Positions 17,125-25,983 of a stretch of DNA of 64,000 bases are shown in pieces. The translations under genes and the position numbers were made by a program. The DNA comes from Flavobacteriales bacterium UBA7612 (GTDB lineage: Bacteria > Bacteroidota > Bacteroidia > Flavobacteriales > Weeksellaceae). The notes below the pieces were generated by a model that saw nothing but the letters and a program-made list of their open reading frames with translations, made no database searches and was not told where the DNA came from. How positions within the stretch are numbered: the first letter of the stretch is position 1; the number at the start of each line of letters is the position of its first letter. Location: assembly GCA_002484335.1 (NCBI GenBank), contig DLJQ01000002.1, forward strand, positions 39,459 to 103,458, written 5' to 3'.

Positions 17125-18675
17125 CTATGATTTTAGAGGGATTTTAATGTAAAATGTACTTCCTTTTCCTTGTGTACTTTCTGCCCAAACTTGTCCTCCA
17201 TGTAATTGGACAATTTTTTTGACATAAGCTAAACCAAGTCCATGGCCTTTTACATTATGTATATTTCCCGTTTCTTCTCTATAAAATTGTTCAAATATCT
17301 TTTTTAAAACACTCGAAGACATTCCCATTCCTTTATCAGATATCTCAATTATAAAACTTTGGTCTTTGTTGTAAGTTTTTACTCGAACCTCAGGAGCTTC
17401 CGGAGAGTATTTTCGAGCATTATCCAAAATATTTATAATAATATTCTCTAAATGAAAAGGATCACCTTTCACAAAAGAGTGTTCTGCGTTGTATTCTTCA
17501 AATATTGTACCATTTCTTTCCTCTACAATAAATCTAATTGGTTCGACACTTTTTTGAACAATACCATTTAAATTTACTTCTTCAAAATTCATATCCATTT
17601 GATTATGTTCAAGTTTAGACATACGTAATACCATTTCTACATGAGCATTCATACGTTTATTTTCTTGTTTAATCAAATTAGCATAATATTTAACCTTTTC
17701 AGGATCAGTATATATTTTTTCATTCTTTAAGGCGTCAGATGCTATATTTATAGTAGCAATAGGTGTCTTAAATTCATGTGTCATGTTATTAATGAAGTCA
17801 GTTTTTACTTCTGAGCTCTTTCGTTGTATTTGCATATTGTATATAGACAATGAAAATACAGTTATAATAATCATTGTAAGAACAAAAGTTAATGATATTA
17901 CAGGTACTGTGGGAGCAATGATTGCTAGATTTCTATTTTCAAAATTTGCAGCTAAATAGTATTCTATGTGATCTTTTCTATCCAAAAATAGAGGTACCAT
18001 AAATTCTATTTTTTCGGGATCAAATTTATCTGATTTAATATCAGTAGTAGATGAATCTCTTTTTAAAACAGCCAATATAGGAGAAGTTTGCTTTATACCT
18101 CTATTCCTTAATTCTGATTTTAAAATAGAGTCTAACATTTTATAAGACACTCGTTTATCAATAGGAGTTGTTCCAGCATCCCATCTTGCAGCACTTTCTA
18201 AAGTAAATGTACCATCTTGTAAAGAATGTTCAAAGTCAAAATTTAAATCAGGAATTCCGTTTGATGTAGAATCTTTTTTAATTTTAAAAATACGTTCTTG
18301 TGAATAAATATTAGCTTTTGTCAAGCTGTCATTAAATTTACCAGAAGGAAACATAGATTTTTCTACAACATAACGTGTCACATATGCATAAGTAACTCCT
18401 AAAGAATCTTTAATAACTTGATTAGTAACAACCTGAGGTTTGTTTTTATTTGATTTTAAATCAGATTCTATATGATTAAATTTTTTATAATATTTTTCTA
18501 ATTCATTTTTATTAACTTTTTCTGTTGTATAATTCATTGCTTGATACACATTGTTATTAAAACTTTCTGTACCAGTCTTAATTGTTAAATTAAGCCAATA
18601 AAATTGAATAATAATTAAACCTATGAGTGCTATACTCATAATGATAATTAAGATTTTGTAAAAACCTTTTTTCAT
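17125..18675 (-). CDS. Membrane sensor histidine kinase
   Basis: A 516-residue kinase. One membrane helix spans about 8-30, a periplasmic sensor domain of roughly 220 residues follows with no recognised fold, and the second helix is at about 255-278. The dimerisation/phosphotransfer motif is NMTHEFKTPI with His300. The ATPase domain shows the N box (NILDNARKYS), the G1 motif DKGMGMS and GHGLGLAYVKKIV. No HAMP domain is evident between the second helix and the His box, which are only about 20 residues apart. It is cotranscribed with the response regulator 4 bases downstream. Confidence 0.93.
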   Translation of the reverse strand: MKKGFYKILIIIMSIALIGLIIIQFYWLNLTIKTGTESFNNNVYQAMNYTTEKVNKNELEKYYKKFNHIESDLKSNKNKPQVVTNQVIKDSLGVTYAYVTRYVVEKSMFPSGKFNDSLTKANIYSQERIFKIKKDSTSNGIPDLNFDFEHSLQDGTFTLESAARWDAGTTPIDKRVSYKMLDSILKSELRNRGIKQTSPILAVLKRDSSTTDIKSDKFDPEKIEFMVPLFLDRKDHIEYYLAANFENRNLAIIAPTVPVISLTFVLTMIIITVFSLSIYNMQIQRKSSEVKTDFINNMTHEFKTPIATINIASDALKNEKIYTDPEKVKYYANLIKQENKRMNAHVEMVLRMSKLEHNQMDMNFEEVNLNGIVQKSVEPIRFIVEERNGTIFEEYNAEHSFVKGDPFHLENIIINILDNARKYSPEAPEVRVKTYNKDQSFIIEISDKGMGMSSSVLKKIFEQFYREETGNIHNVKGHGLGLAYVKKIVQLHGGQVWAESTQGKGSTFYIKIPLKS

Positions 18676-18753
18676 TGAAATTTTTTAAATTCTAGGTTAT
18701 TCCTTTATAATTAGTATAAATATAAGTAATGATATTCTTTTAATACAAGAAAT

Positions 18754-19362
18754 CTAAAAATTATATTCTTTTTTTATTTTTAATAGTGTTTTTTCTACTT
18801 CTTTTTTTAAATCTGGTAAATTTCCATTATTGTAAATGATATAGTCAGATTTAGCAATTCTTTCATCATCAGATATTTGATTATTGATTCGTTTTAAGAC
18901 TTCTTCTTCTGATAAATTATCCCTATCGACTGTTCTTCTGATTCTTTTTTCTAAATCAACAATAACACTGATTACAACATCACAAGTTTTATAACTTCCA
19001 CTTTCTATGAGAATAGCAGCCTCTTTCATTATAATTTTACTTGTTTGTTTATTTTTCCATTCTTCAAAATCATTAAAAACAGCAGGGTGAACAATTCTAT
19101 TTAGTTCAATTAATTTAGACTTATCATTAAAAACTTCTTTTGAAACGTATGCTTTGTTTAAACCATTTTTATTATAAGAGTTTTCTCCTAATAATTCTAT
19201 TATTTTATTTTTAACATCAATATTCTCATTCTGAATAATTTTTGCTCTTTTATCAGAATTATAAACAGGAATACCAAATTCTTCAAAAAAAATAGCAGCT
19301 GTAGTTTTTCCAGAACCAATTCCTCCTGTAATTCCAATTATAAAATATTGATTGTTTTTCAT
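18754..19362 (-). CDS. coaE: Dephospho-CoA kinase
   Basis: A 202-residue enzyme that phosphorylates the 3'-hydroxyl of dephospho-CoA, the last step of coenzyme A synthesis. The P-loop is GITGGIGSGKTTAA near the N-terminus. VYNSDKRAKII carries the conserved aspartate, IVHPAVFNDF is the substrate-binding HP motif, and EAAILIESG and RTVDRDNLSEEEV complete the family pattern. Length is normal. A strong hairpin sits just upstream of its start, so its own promoter or readthrough from the yajC side is required. Confidence 0.95.
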   Translation of the reverse strand: MKNNQYFIIGITGGIGSGKTTAAIFFEEFGIPVYNSDKRAKIIQNENIDVKNKIIELLGENSYNKNGLNKAYVSKEVFNDKSKLIELNRIVHPAVFNDFEEWKNKQTSKIIMKEAAILIESGSYKTCDVVISVIVDLEKRIRRTVDRDNLSEEEVLKRINNQISDDERIAKSDYIIYNNGNLPDLKKEVEKTLLKIKKEYNF

Positions 19363-19373
19363 GGTGTGAAGAT

Positions 19374-19408
19374 AAAAAAAAGCCGAAGAAATATTTCTTC
19401 GGCTTTTG
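19374..19408 (-). terminator. Rho-independent terminator of the nusB-DUF1573-yajC unit
   Basis: A perfect 24-base inverted repeat at 19381-19404 (half AGCCGAAGAAAT), read on the minus strand, is followed directly by a run of T. It lies 25 bases past the yajC stop and only about 11 bases before the coaE start codon. Confidence 0.85.
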
Positions 19409-19432
19409 GTTAAATGTATGTTAACCTATAAA

Positions 19433-19786
19433 TTAATTTTTATCTTCTATAGTTTTCTCTGACTTTGTTGTTTTGTCAGTTGTTTTACCATAACGGGCAG
19501 CTGTTAATTCTTTTGAAAGAGCTGCTCTTTCAAATTTAATTTTTCCAGCGCCTGTTTCTATAACTATAGCGTCATCATAAATTTCATTTACTTTACCATG
19601 AATACCAGAAGTTGTTACAACTAAGTCTCCACGTTTTATGTCTGCTTGAAATTGTTTTTCTTGTTTTGCTTTCTTTTGTTGTGGGCGGATCATGAAGAAG
19701 TACATAATAACGAACATTCCTCCGAACATTAATAACATTGACATTCCTCCTTGAGCGCCAGCTTGTAAAAAGATAGTTTGAATCAT
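19433..19786 (-). CDS. yajC: Preprotein translocase accessory subunit YajC
   Basis: A 117-residue inner-membrane protein that associates with SecDF. One helix spans roughly 13-32, immediately followed by the hallmark MIRPQQKKAKQEKQF. The small cytoplasmic domain includes GDLVVTTSGIHGKV and the acidic, lysine-rich tail typical of the family. It is the last gene of a three-gene minus-strand unit (nusB, DUF1573, yajC), a conserved order in Flavobacteriia, and is followed by a strong terminator hairpin. Confidence 0.95.
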   Translation of the reverse strand: MIQTIFLQAGAQGGMSMLLMFGGMFVIMYFFMIRPQQKKAKQEKQFQADIKRGDLVVTTSGIHGKVNEIYDDAIVIETGAGKIKFERAALSKELTAARYGKTTDKTTKSEKTIEDKN

Positions 19787-19809
19787 TTTTTATATTTTAA
19801 TTGGTTTTA

Positions 19810-20301
19810 TTAATTTCCAAATGCTTGTTGTGCATTTTGGTTATTAACAGTAGCACCAACTATATTTGCAGTAATGTCAAATTTTTCATGACCATTAACT
19901 GTATTAGTTACTAATGTTACTGTTTTTTGCTGTTTACCATTCATATTTCCAGCAGTATACTGTACCTTAATAGAATCTGTACCACCAACAGCAATTGGGT
20001 TTGTAGGGAATTCTGGAACTGTACAACCACAACTTGCTGAAGCATCACGAATAATTAATGGTGATTTACCATTATTAGTAAACTTAACATAAGTTTCTAC
20101 TTTTTCATTTGCTTTAACATCTCCAAAATCATGACTTGCTTCAGCCAAAGTTAGTACAGGAGCAGTAGCAGGATCAACAACATTTTCAGCTTGCTGAGAT
20201 GTTTCTTCAGCAGAAAAGTTTTCACTTGCTTTTTTTTCACCACATGAGCTAATTGCTAATGATAGTGCAAAAGCTCCTAAAATAAATATTTTAGTTTTCA
20301 T
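19810..20301 (-). CDS. DUF1573 lipoprotein
   Basis: A 163-residue exported lipoprotein. The signal peptide ends in the lipobox LAISSCG, so the mature protein starts at the cysteine and is anchored to a membrane. The DUF1573 domain occupies about 50-150, with the family's EASHDFGDVK and FTNNGKSPLIIRDASASCGC segments. This is an immunoglobulin-like beta sandwich whose function is not established. It lies between nusB and yajC, the usual position in this group, so cotranscription is likely even though no shared biochemistry is known. Confidence 0.9.
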   Translation of the reverse strand: MKTKIFILGAFALSLAISSCGEKKASENFSAEETSQQAENVVDPATAPVLTLAEASHDFGDVKANEKVETYVKFTNNGKSPLIIRDASASCGCTVPEFPTNPIAVGGTDSIKVQYTAGNMNGKQQKTVTLVTNTVNGHEKFDITANIVGATVNNQNAQQAFGN

Positions 20302-20345
20302 TTTTATAAATTTTTGTCCTAGTCAAAAATAAGAATTTTTTATAA

Positions 20346-21293
20346 CTATAATAATCCTCTACCATATTTTGGTAAATTATCATTATCTTTTAACTCTTTT
20401 AAAGTTTTATCTAAGATTCCATTAACAAATACACGTGATTTTTCTGTTGAATAATTTTTTGCTAATTCAATATATTCATTAATTGTTACTTTTGCTGGAA
20501 TATTTGGAAAATATAAAAATTCTGTTAATGCCATTTCTAATACAATTAAATCAATAGTTGCAATTCGATCTAATTCCCAATTTTGAGCCTTTTCATCGAT
20601 TATCTTTCTTGTTTCTGATTGATGACGAATAGTTTTTCTAAATAACTCTTCTGTAAATTTCTTATCATCTAAATCTTTATAAACTTTGAATAATGAGATT
20701 AAAGGGGAACTACTTTCACGAAAAGACTTTAAAGTTGTGTGAACCATTGCATTAGCAATGTGTACATCATCAGCCCAAGTAATTTGTATACCTTCTAAAT
20801 AGTCATGTAAATCTTCATATTCAGCAATAAATTCTACAAAAACTGATGATATGAATTCTAAATCTTCAGCAAAAGAGTTAGTTTCATTACTCATATAATT
20901 TTTATATAAGTCACTTTCAATTAAAGATTTGTAGATATTGTTTGGATAAGAATCATAAATGTCCCAAAGTAAATTTTTATTATCATTAGAATATCTACTT
21001 AATTCTAAGTTTTGTTCTAATATTCTGAAAACTTTATTGTTTACAAATTTTAAATTTGGGTTTAAATCTTCTTTGGTTGGAAAGTTTTTAGATTTTGCAA
21101 GATCTATTTTATGCTCAGCAATATCTTTCTGAACTTTAATTAAATTTAGCAGATAAATGTATAAATCATAGATTTGGTCAATACTTTTCATCATATTTTT
21201 TTCGACCATTCTTTCTTCACCACTTGTCCCTAAACAATTGTAAGCATAAATGTTTTGCATTACTTTTTCGCGGAGTTGTCTTCTTCCCAACAT
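20346..21293 (-). CDS. nusB: Transcription antitermination factor NusB, long Bacteroidota form
   Basis: A 315-residue protein, about twice the length of E. coli NusB but normal for this phylum. The start has LGRRQLREKVMQNIYAY, the arginine-rich RNA-binding helix. The C-terminal 130 residues form the core domain, with DRIATIDLIVLEMALTE and NEYIELAKNYSTEKSRVFVNGILDK, which are diagnostic. The middle region is the group-specific insertion. NusB works with NusE at boxA sites to support rRNA transcription. The divergent ABC exporter gene begins 63 bases away. Confidence 0.95.
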   Translation of the reverse strand: MLGRRQLREKVMQNIYAYNCLGTSGEERMVEKNMMKSIDQIYDLYIYLLNLIKVQKDIAEHKIDLAKSKNFPTKEDLNPNLKFVNNKVFRILEQNLELSRYSNDNKNLLWDIYDSYPNNIYKSLIESDLYKNYMSNETNSFAEDLEFISSVFVEFIAEYEDLHDYLEGIQITWADDVHIANAMVHTTLKSFRESSSPLISLFKVYKDLDDKKFTEELFRKTIRHQSETRKIIDEKAQNWELDRIATIDLIVLEMALTEFLYFPNIPAKVTINEYIELAKNYSTEKSRVFVNGILDKTLKELKDNDNLPKYGRGLL

Positions 21294-21356
21294 AATTTCA
21301 ATGATATAACGTCTAATTAAGATGCAAAGGTAAAAAAAAGAATGTAATTTTGTCTT

Positions 21357-23114
21357 GTGAAATCATTACAAAAATTAAATAAATTTTTATGGAAGTATAA
21401 ATGGAGAATTTTATTAGGCTTCATTTTTACAATTTGTGCCAATTGGGTACAGGTATTTTCCGTAACTTATATTCGCGAGGCGATTAATACTGTAGAAGAA
21501 TTACTCCGTAATTTTAAAAAGAATGGTACAGATAATTTAGAAACATTAAAACAAGGATTAATGTATGCTAGTTTAGCATTTTTCTTTTTTAAAGTTTTAG
21601 GAGGAATATTAACAGTTGGAACAAGACAAATGATTATTGTAGCATCTCGTTACATTGAATTTGATTTGAAGAATGTGATTTATGATAAATATCAAAAATT
21701 ATCATTGTCATTTTATAAGAAGCATAAGACTGGTGATCTTATGAACCGAATTACAGAAGATGTAGGTTTGGTGCGTATGTATCTTGGACCAGGAATAATG
21801 TATCCGATAGATTTAATTTCTAGAGTTATAATTATTGCTTACTTTATGCTGAAAATTGATGAAGAATTAACGTTATACACTTTAGCTCCTTTACCTATTT
21901 TATCAGTATTAATTTATAATGTTGCTAAAAATATAAATAAAAAGAGTAAAAAAGTACAAGAACAACAATCTACAATATCTTCTTCTGTACAAGATACATT
22001 TGCTGGTATTAGAGTTATTAAATCATTTAATTCAGAATCATTTGTAAAATCAAAATATAAAGAAGAAGCAGATGAATATCAAAAGAGAGCTCTTAATTTA
22101 GCACAAATACAAGCAGCATTTGGCCCTTTAATGGTAGTTGTAGTAGGTGTGAGTAATTTAGTTATTCTTTATTTAGGAGGATTAAAGTATATTGCGGGAA
22201 CAATGGATATTGGTTCAATAGCTCAGTTCTTTTTATATTTAAATATGCTTATTTGGCCATTTACTTCATTAGGTTGGATAACAATGGTTGTACAAAGAGC
22301 AGAGGCTTCTATGTTTAGGATTAATGAATTTTTAAATGCGGAAACTAATGTAGATAATAATCCTAGAAAAGAACATCTTGTAAAAGGTAAAATAGAATTT
22401 AGAAATGTATCATATGTTTATGAGAATACAGGAATAAAAGCATTAGATAATGTTTCTTTTACAATTAATAAAGGAGAAACTTTAGCTATACTTGGTAAAA
22501 CAGGATCAGGTAAAACAACAATTGCTTTACTTATAGCTAGATCTTTAGAACCTACATCTGGAGAAATATTGATTGATGGAGAAAATATCAATAATCTTAC
22601 AGTAGATTCTATTCGAGAAAGTATTGGCTATGTTCCACAAGAGGCATTTTTATTTTCTGATTCATTAACAAATAATATTTTATTTGGTTCTAATGAAATT
22701 GAAGAAACCATTGCTGAAAAATTTGCAAGAAAAGCTGTTGTTCATGATAATATAGATAACTTTAAAGAAAGATACGAAACTGTTGTCGGAGAAAGAGGTG
22801 TAACACTTTCAGGAGGTCAAAAACAACGTGTTTCTATTGCTAGAGCTCTGGTTAATGATCCAACTATTTTAATTTTTGATGATAGTTTATCTGCTGTCGA
22901 TACAGAAACAGAGGAACAGATTTTAAATAATTTATCTTCTGAAATAGAAGGAAAAACAACTATAATTATTACTCACCGTGTTTCTTCAGCTAAACAAGCA
23001 GACCAAATTTTAGTTTTAAAAGACGGACATGTATTAGAGAATGGCTCAAACACAGAACTACTAAATAAGAAAGGATATTATTACGAATTATTCAATAAAC
23101 AACTTTTAGATTAA
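21357..23114 (+). CDS. ABC exporter half-transporter (membrane and ATPase domains fused)
   Basis: A 585-residue MsbA-type half transporter. Six membrane helices fill about 1-320, and the ATPase domain follows from about 340. Visible are Walker A LGKTGSGKTT, the Q-loop region GYVPQEAFLFSDSL, the signature LSGGQKQR, Walker B ILIFDDSLSAVDTE and the switch histidine in ITHR. It should act as a homodimer in the inner membrane, exporting a lipid or other amphipathic molecule. The start is GTG at 21357. It is divergent from nusB, a conserved neighbour pair in Flavobacteriia. Substrate unknown. Confidence 0.93.
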   Translation: MKSLQKLNKFLWKYKWRILLGFIFTICANWVQVFSVTYIREAINTVEELLRNFKKNGTDNLETLKQGLMYASLAFFFFKVLGGILTVGTRQMIIVASRYIEFDLKNVIYDKYQKLSLSFYKKHKTGDLMNRITEDVGLVRMYLGPGIMYPIDLISRVIIIAYFMLKIDEELTLYTLAPLPILSVLIYNVAKNINKKSKKVQEQQSTISSSVQDTFAGIRVIKSFNSESFVKSKYKEEADEYQKRALNLAQIQAAFGPLMVVVVGVSNLVILYLGGLKYIAGTMDIGSIAQFFLYLNMLIWPFTSLGWITMVVQRAEASMFRINEFLNAETNVDNNPRKEHLVKGKIEFRNVSYVYENTGIKALDNVSFTINKGETLAILGKTGSGKTTIALLIARSLEPTSGEILIDGENINNLTVDSIRESIGYVPQEAFLFSDSLTNNILFGSNEIEETIAEKFARKAVVHDNIDNFKERYETVVGERGVTLSGGQKQRVSIARALVNDPTILIFDDSLSAVDTETEEQILNNLSSEIEGKTTIIITHRVSSAKQADQILVLKDGHVLENGSNTELLNKKGYYYELFNKQLLD

Positions 23115-23218
23115 TAATTTTATATTTTTTAATAAAAATTAATTTAAAATAGCAAATTGTTTGTATTTTTTTTTAGTTTTGTTAGGATATATTTAACAAC
23201 TAAACCTAAATTTGATTT

Positions 23219-23605
23219 ATGAATAATTTAGAAAACCAAGAAAAGGTGGATGCAGAAGGAGTGTTTTCCAAAGTATTAAGGGCTGGCCGTAGGACATACT
23301 TTTTTGATGTCCGAGAAACAAGAGCAGGTGATTATTATTTAACTATCACAGAAAGTAAGAAAAATACACAAGATGACGGAGCTGTCTTTTATAAGAAGCA
23401 TAAGATATACTTGTATAAAGAAGATTTCGAAAGTTTTAAAGATATGTTATCTGAAACAACAGATTTTGTATTTTCACAAAAAGGACAAGAAGTAATTTCT
23501 GAAAAGCATCAAAAAGATTTTGATGCTAAGAAAGAATATAACTTAAATAAGACTGAAGAGAATAGTACAGAATCATTTACTGATATTGATTTTGATGATA
23601 TATAG
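23219..23605 (+). CDS. PUR family DNA/RNA-binding protein (DUF3276)
   Basis: A 128-residue protein whose residues about 10-95 form a PUR repeat, a single-stranded nucleic-acid-binding fold: GVFSKVLRAGRRTYFFDVRE, DYYLTITESKK and KIYLYKEDFESFKDML. The tail is acidic and ends DFDDI. Small PUR proteins of this type are nearly universal in Bacteroidota, and dimerise. It is transcribed away from the ABC exporter after a 104-base gap that should hold its promoter, and is followed by a strong hairpin. Cellular role is unproven. Confidence 0.92.
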   Translation: MNNLENQEKVDAEGVFSKVLRAGRRTYFFDVRETRAGDYYLTITESKKNTQDDGAVFYKKHKIYLYKEDFESFKDMLSETTDFVFSQKGQEVISEKHQKDFDAKKEYNLNKTEENSTESFTDIDFDDI

Positions 23606-23635
23606 TTTAATTAAATTATATATTTAAATAAAAAC

Positions 23636-23677
23636 TAAAATCCCTCTCTAACTAAAATTAGAGAGGGATTTTTATTT
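23636..23677. terminator. Bidirectional rho-independent terminator after the PUR gene
   Basis: A perfect 11-bp stem (TCCCTCTCTAA 23641-23651 with TTAGAGAGGGA 23658-23668), a 6-base loop and a following T run on the plus strand. The minus strand also has a T-rich tract. It lies about 35 bases past the PUR stop. Confidence 0.88.
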
Positions 23678-23683
23678 AATGGA

Positions 23684-23714
23684 ATAAAAAAAGCTCTCAA
23701 TTAATTGAGAGCTT
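23684..23714 (-). terminator. Rho-independent terminator of sucC
   Basis: A perfect 24-base inverted repeat at 23691-23714 (half AAGCTCTCAATT). On the minus strand it is followed by seven T, and it starts 27 bases past the sucC stop. With the previous hairpin it forms a double insulator between convergent genes. Confidence 0.88.
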
Positions 23715-23740
23715 AAAATATTATAAAAAAACTAATATTA

Positions 23741-24934
23741 TTAGTTTAATAATTCTTTTACTTTATCTGCAGCGTTTTGTAAAGTAATAGCTGAATGAAC
23801 TTGTAAACCAGATTCATCAATCATTGTTTTAGCGATTTCAGCATTTGTACCTTGTAAACGAACGATAATAGGAACATTTATTGCATCTCCCATGTTTTTG
23901 TAAGCATCTAAGATACCTTGAGCAACACGATCACAACGAACAATACCTCCAAAAATGTTAACTAAGATAGCTTTTACATTTTCATCTTTTAAGATAATAC
24001 GGAAAGCTTTTTCAACACGCTCAGCATCAGCAGTACCTCCAACATCTAAGAAGTTAGCAGGATTACCACCTGATAATTTAATAATGTCCATAGTAGCCAT
24101 TGCTAAACCAGCTCCATTAACCATACATCCTACATTACCATCTAATTTTACAAAATTTAAACCAGCTTCTCCAGCTTCAACTTCTGTAGCATCTTCTTCT
24201 CTTGTATCACGTAAAGCAGCAATATCTGGATGACGGAATAAAGAGTTGTCATCAATTGTTACTTTAGCATCAACAGCGATAATTTGATTATCAGATGTTT
24301 TAAGAACTGGGTTAATTTCGAACATAGATGCATCAATAGAAACATATGCATTGTATAAAGCAGTAATGAATTTAACTCCTTCTTTGAAAGCGTTTCCTGA
24401 TAATCCTAAGTTAAAAGCAACTTTACGTGCTTGGAAACCTTGAATACCTACAGTAGGATCAATTTCTTCTGTAAAGATTCTTTCTGGAGTTTTTTCAGCA
24501 ACTTCTTCAATATCCATACCACCTTCAGTAGAATACATAATCATGTTTTTACCAGTAGCACGATCTAAAAGAACAGAAACATAATATTCTTCTGTTTCAG
24601 TTTCTCCTGGATAGTATACATCTTCAGCAATAAATACTTGGTGTACTTTTTTACCTTCAGCAGAAGTTTGAGGAGTAACTAATTGCATACCGATGATATC
24701 GTTAGCTCTTTCTTTTACCTCTTCTAAATTTTTAGCAAGCTTAACTCCGCCTCCTTTTCCACGTCCTCCAGCATGTACTTGAGCTTTAACAACATGCCAA
24801 CCTGTTCCAGTTTGTTCAGTTAAAGTTTTAGCAGCTTCTACAGCTTCTTCTGGTGTTGTAGCAACAATCCCTCGTTGTACTTTCACACCATATTTACTAA
24901 GAATTTCTTTTCCTTGATATTCGTGAAGATTCAT
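23741..24934 (-). CDS. sucC: Succinyl-CoA synthetase (ADP-forming) beta subunit
   Basis: A 397-residue TCA-cycle enzyme subunit, the usual length, with an ATP-grasp domain at the N-terminus (MNLHEYQGKEILSKYGV, VVKAQVHAGGRGKGGGVKL) and a CoA-binding-like C-terminal ligase domain (NFLDVGGTADAERV, NIFGGIVRCDRVA). With SucD it converts succinyl-CoA and ADP to succinate, CoA and ATP. The sucD gene is not adjacent here, unlike in many bacteria but as in other Flavobacteriia. Codon use is noticeably richer in frequent codons than in the polysaccharide genes, consistent with high expression. Confidence 0.97.
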   Translation of the reverse strand: MNLHEYQGKEILSKYGVKVQRGIVATTPEEAVEAAKTLTEQTGTGWHVVKAQVHAGGRGKGGGVKLAKNLEEVKERANDIIGMQLVTPQTSAEGKKVHQVFIAEDVYYPGETETEEYYVSVLLDRATGKNMIMYSTEGGMDIEEVAEKTPERIFTEEIDPTVGIQGFQARKVAFNLGLSGNAFKEGVKFITALYNAYVSIDASMFEINPVLKTSDNQIIAVDAKVTIDDNSLFRHPDIAALRDTREEDATEVEAGEAGLNFVKLDGNVGCMVNGAGLAMATMDIIKLSGGNPANFLDVGGTADAERVEKAFRIILKDENVKAILVNIFGGIVRCDRVAQGILDAYKNMGDAINVPIIVRLQGTNAEIAKTMIDESGLQVHSAITLQNAADKVKELLN

Positions 24935-25067
24935 TTTTTAGATTTTTTTCAATTACAAAAATAAAAATATTGTTGATGTATTCTAAATTTTAGGATACTA
25001 AATTTTAGCTAAAGTTACAAAAAACTTTTATAAGTTGATTTTTTATATTTTTTAAACTTAATATTCT

Positions 25068-25108
25068 ATAAATAAAGGCCTGAAAAGATATCTTCTCAGG
25101 CCTTTATT
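25068..25108 (-). terminator. Rho-independent terminator after the NmrA-family oxidoreductase
   Basis: An inverted repeat AAAGGCCTGA (25074-25083) with TCAGGCCTTT (25096-25105), with a further pairable inner segment. It is followed on the minus strand by a T-rich stretch, about 20 bases past the stop of the gene ending at 25127. Confidence 0.82.
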
Positions 25109-25126
25109 TACGCTTATTAAAAAATA

Positions 25127-25972
25127 TTATTTTGTGAATTTTTTTACAACTTCTGCTAATGGAGTTGTTGGACGATTCAATAATTTAGATAAAGTTTTGT
25201 CGTCAGAGAATAAAGCTCCATGAGCTGCTTTGGCATCACTATCAGCTAAGATTTGAGCAAATCCTTCAGGTAAACCTATTTTCACAAGTGCAGCAGTAAA
25301 ATCTGCTTCAGATAAATTTACATAAGGAATCTCTTTCCCAATTTGTTTTGAAACCTCAGCAGCTAAATCAGATAAAGTATATGCTATATCTCCAGCTAAT
25401 TCGTATATTTTATTCTCGTGTCCTTCTGTAGTTAATACAACAGCTGCAGCCTCTGCATAATCTTCTCTTGTAGCAGAAGATATTTTACCACTTTCTGCAC
25501 TCCCAATAAATGCTCCTGCTTGGATAGATCCAGGAATAGATCCAGCATAATTTTCTGTGTACCAACCATTACGTAAAATAGTAAAATTTAAACCAGATTC
25601 TTGTAATGCTTTTTCTGTTGCAACATGTTCTGGAGCCAATGCCATGTCAGATGTAGAAGCGTGTAATAAACTTGTATAAACAATCCATTTTACACCAGCT
25701 TCTTTTGCAGCATTTATTACATTTTTGTGTTGGGTTTCTCTTTGTCCAATTTCGCTACTTGAAATTAAAAATAAACTATCAATCCCTTGTAGAGAATCAG
25801 CTAATATTTCAGGCTTAGCATAGTCAAATAATCTTGTTTCAATTCCTAAATCTTTTGCTTTTTCAGTATTTCTAACTAAAGCAATTAAATTTTCTTTTTC
25901 AGTTCTTTCTTTTAATTTTTCTATTGCTAAACGTCCTAATTGACCAGTAGCTCCTGTTATTGCTATTTTCAT
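25127..25972 (-). CDS. NmrA/QorB-like NAD(P)H-binding oxidoreductase
   Basis: A 281-residue single-domain Rossmann protein of the atypical short-chain dehydrogenase group, close to E. coli QorB (YtfG), an NADPH:quinone reductase. The dinucleotide loop is ITGATGQLGRLAIEKL at the N-terminus. FLISSSEIGQR, IVYTSLLHAS and FTILRNGWYTENY are characteristic of the QorB branch; the catalytic Tyr of classical SDRs is not expected in this group. It lies 11 bases downstream of the metallo-beta-lactamase-fold gene, with which it probably forms a two-gene unit, and a terminator follows. Confidence 0.85.
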   Translation of the reverse strand: MKIAITGATGQLGRLAIEKLKERTEKENLIALVRNTEKAKDLGIETRLFDYAKPEILADSLQGIDSLFLISSSEIGQRETQHKNVINAAKEAGVKWIVYTSLLHASTSDMALAPEHVATEKALQESGLNFTILRNGWYTENYAGSIPGSIQAGAFIGSAESGKISSATREDYAEAAAVVLTTEGHENKIYELAGDIAYTLSDLAAEVSKQIGKEIPYVNLSEADFTAALVKIGLPEGFAQILADSDAKAAHGALFSDDKTLSKLLNRPTTPLAEVVKKFTK

Positions 25973-25983
25973 AATTTTATATA

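Noticed and set aside
23157..23181. Flavobacterial promoter-like motif (TTG ... TAGTTTTG) before the PUR gene; similar TAnnTTTG sequences at 4882-4889 and 6712-6719
   Set aside because: The spacing to an upstream TTG is too short or no TTG is present, and such AT-rich motifs occur by chance in this genome.
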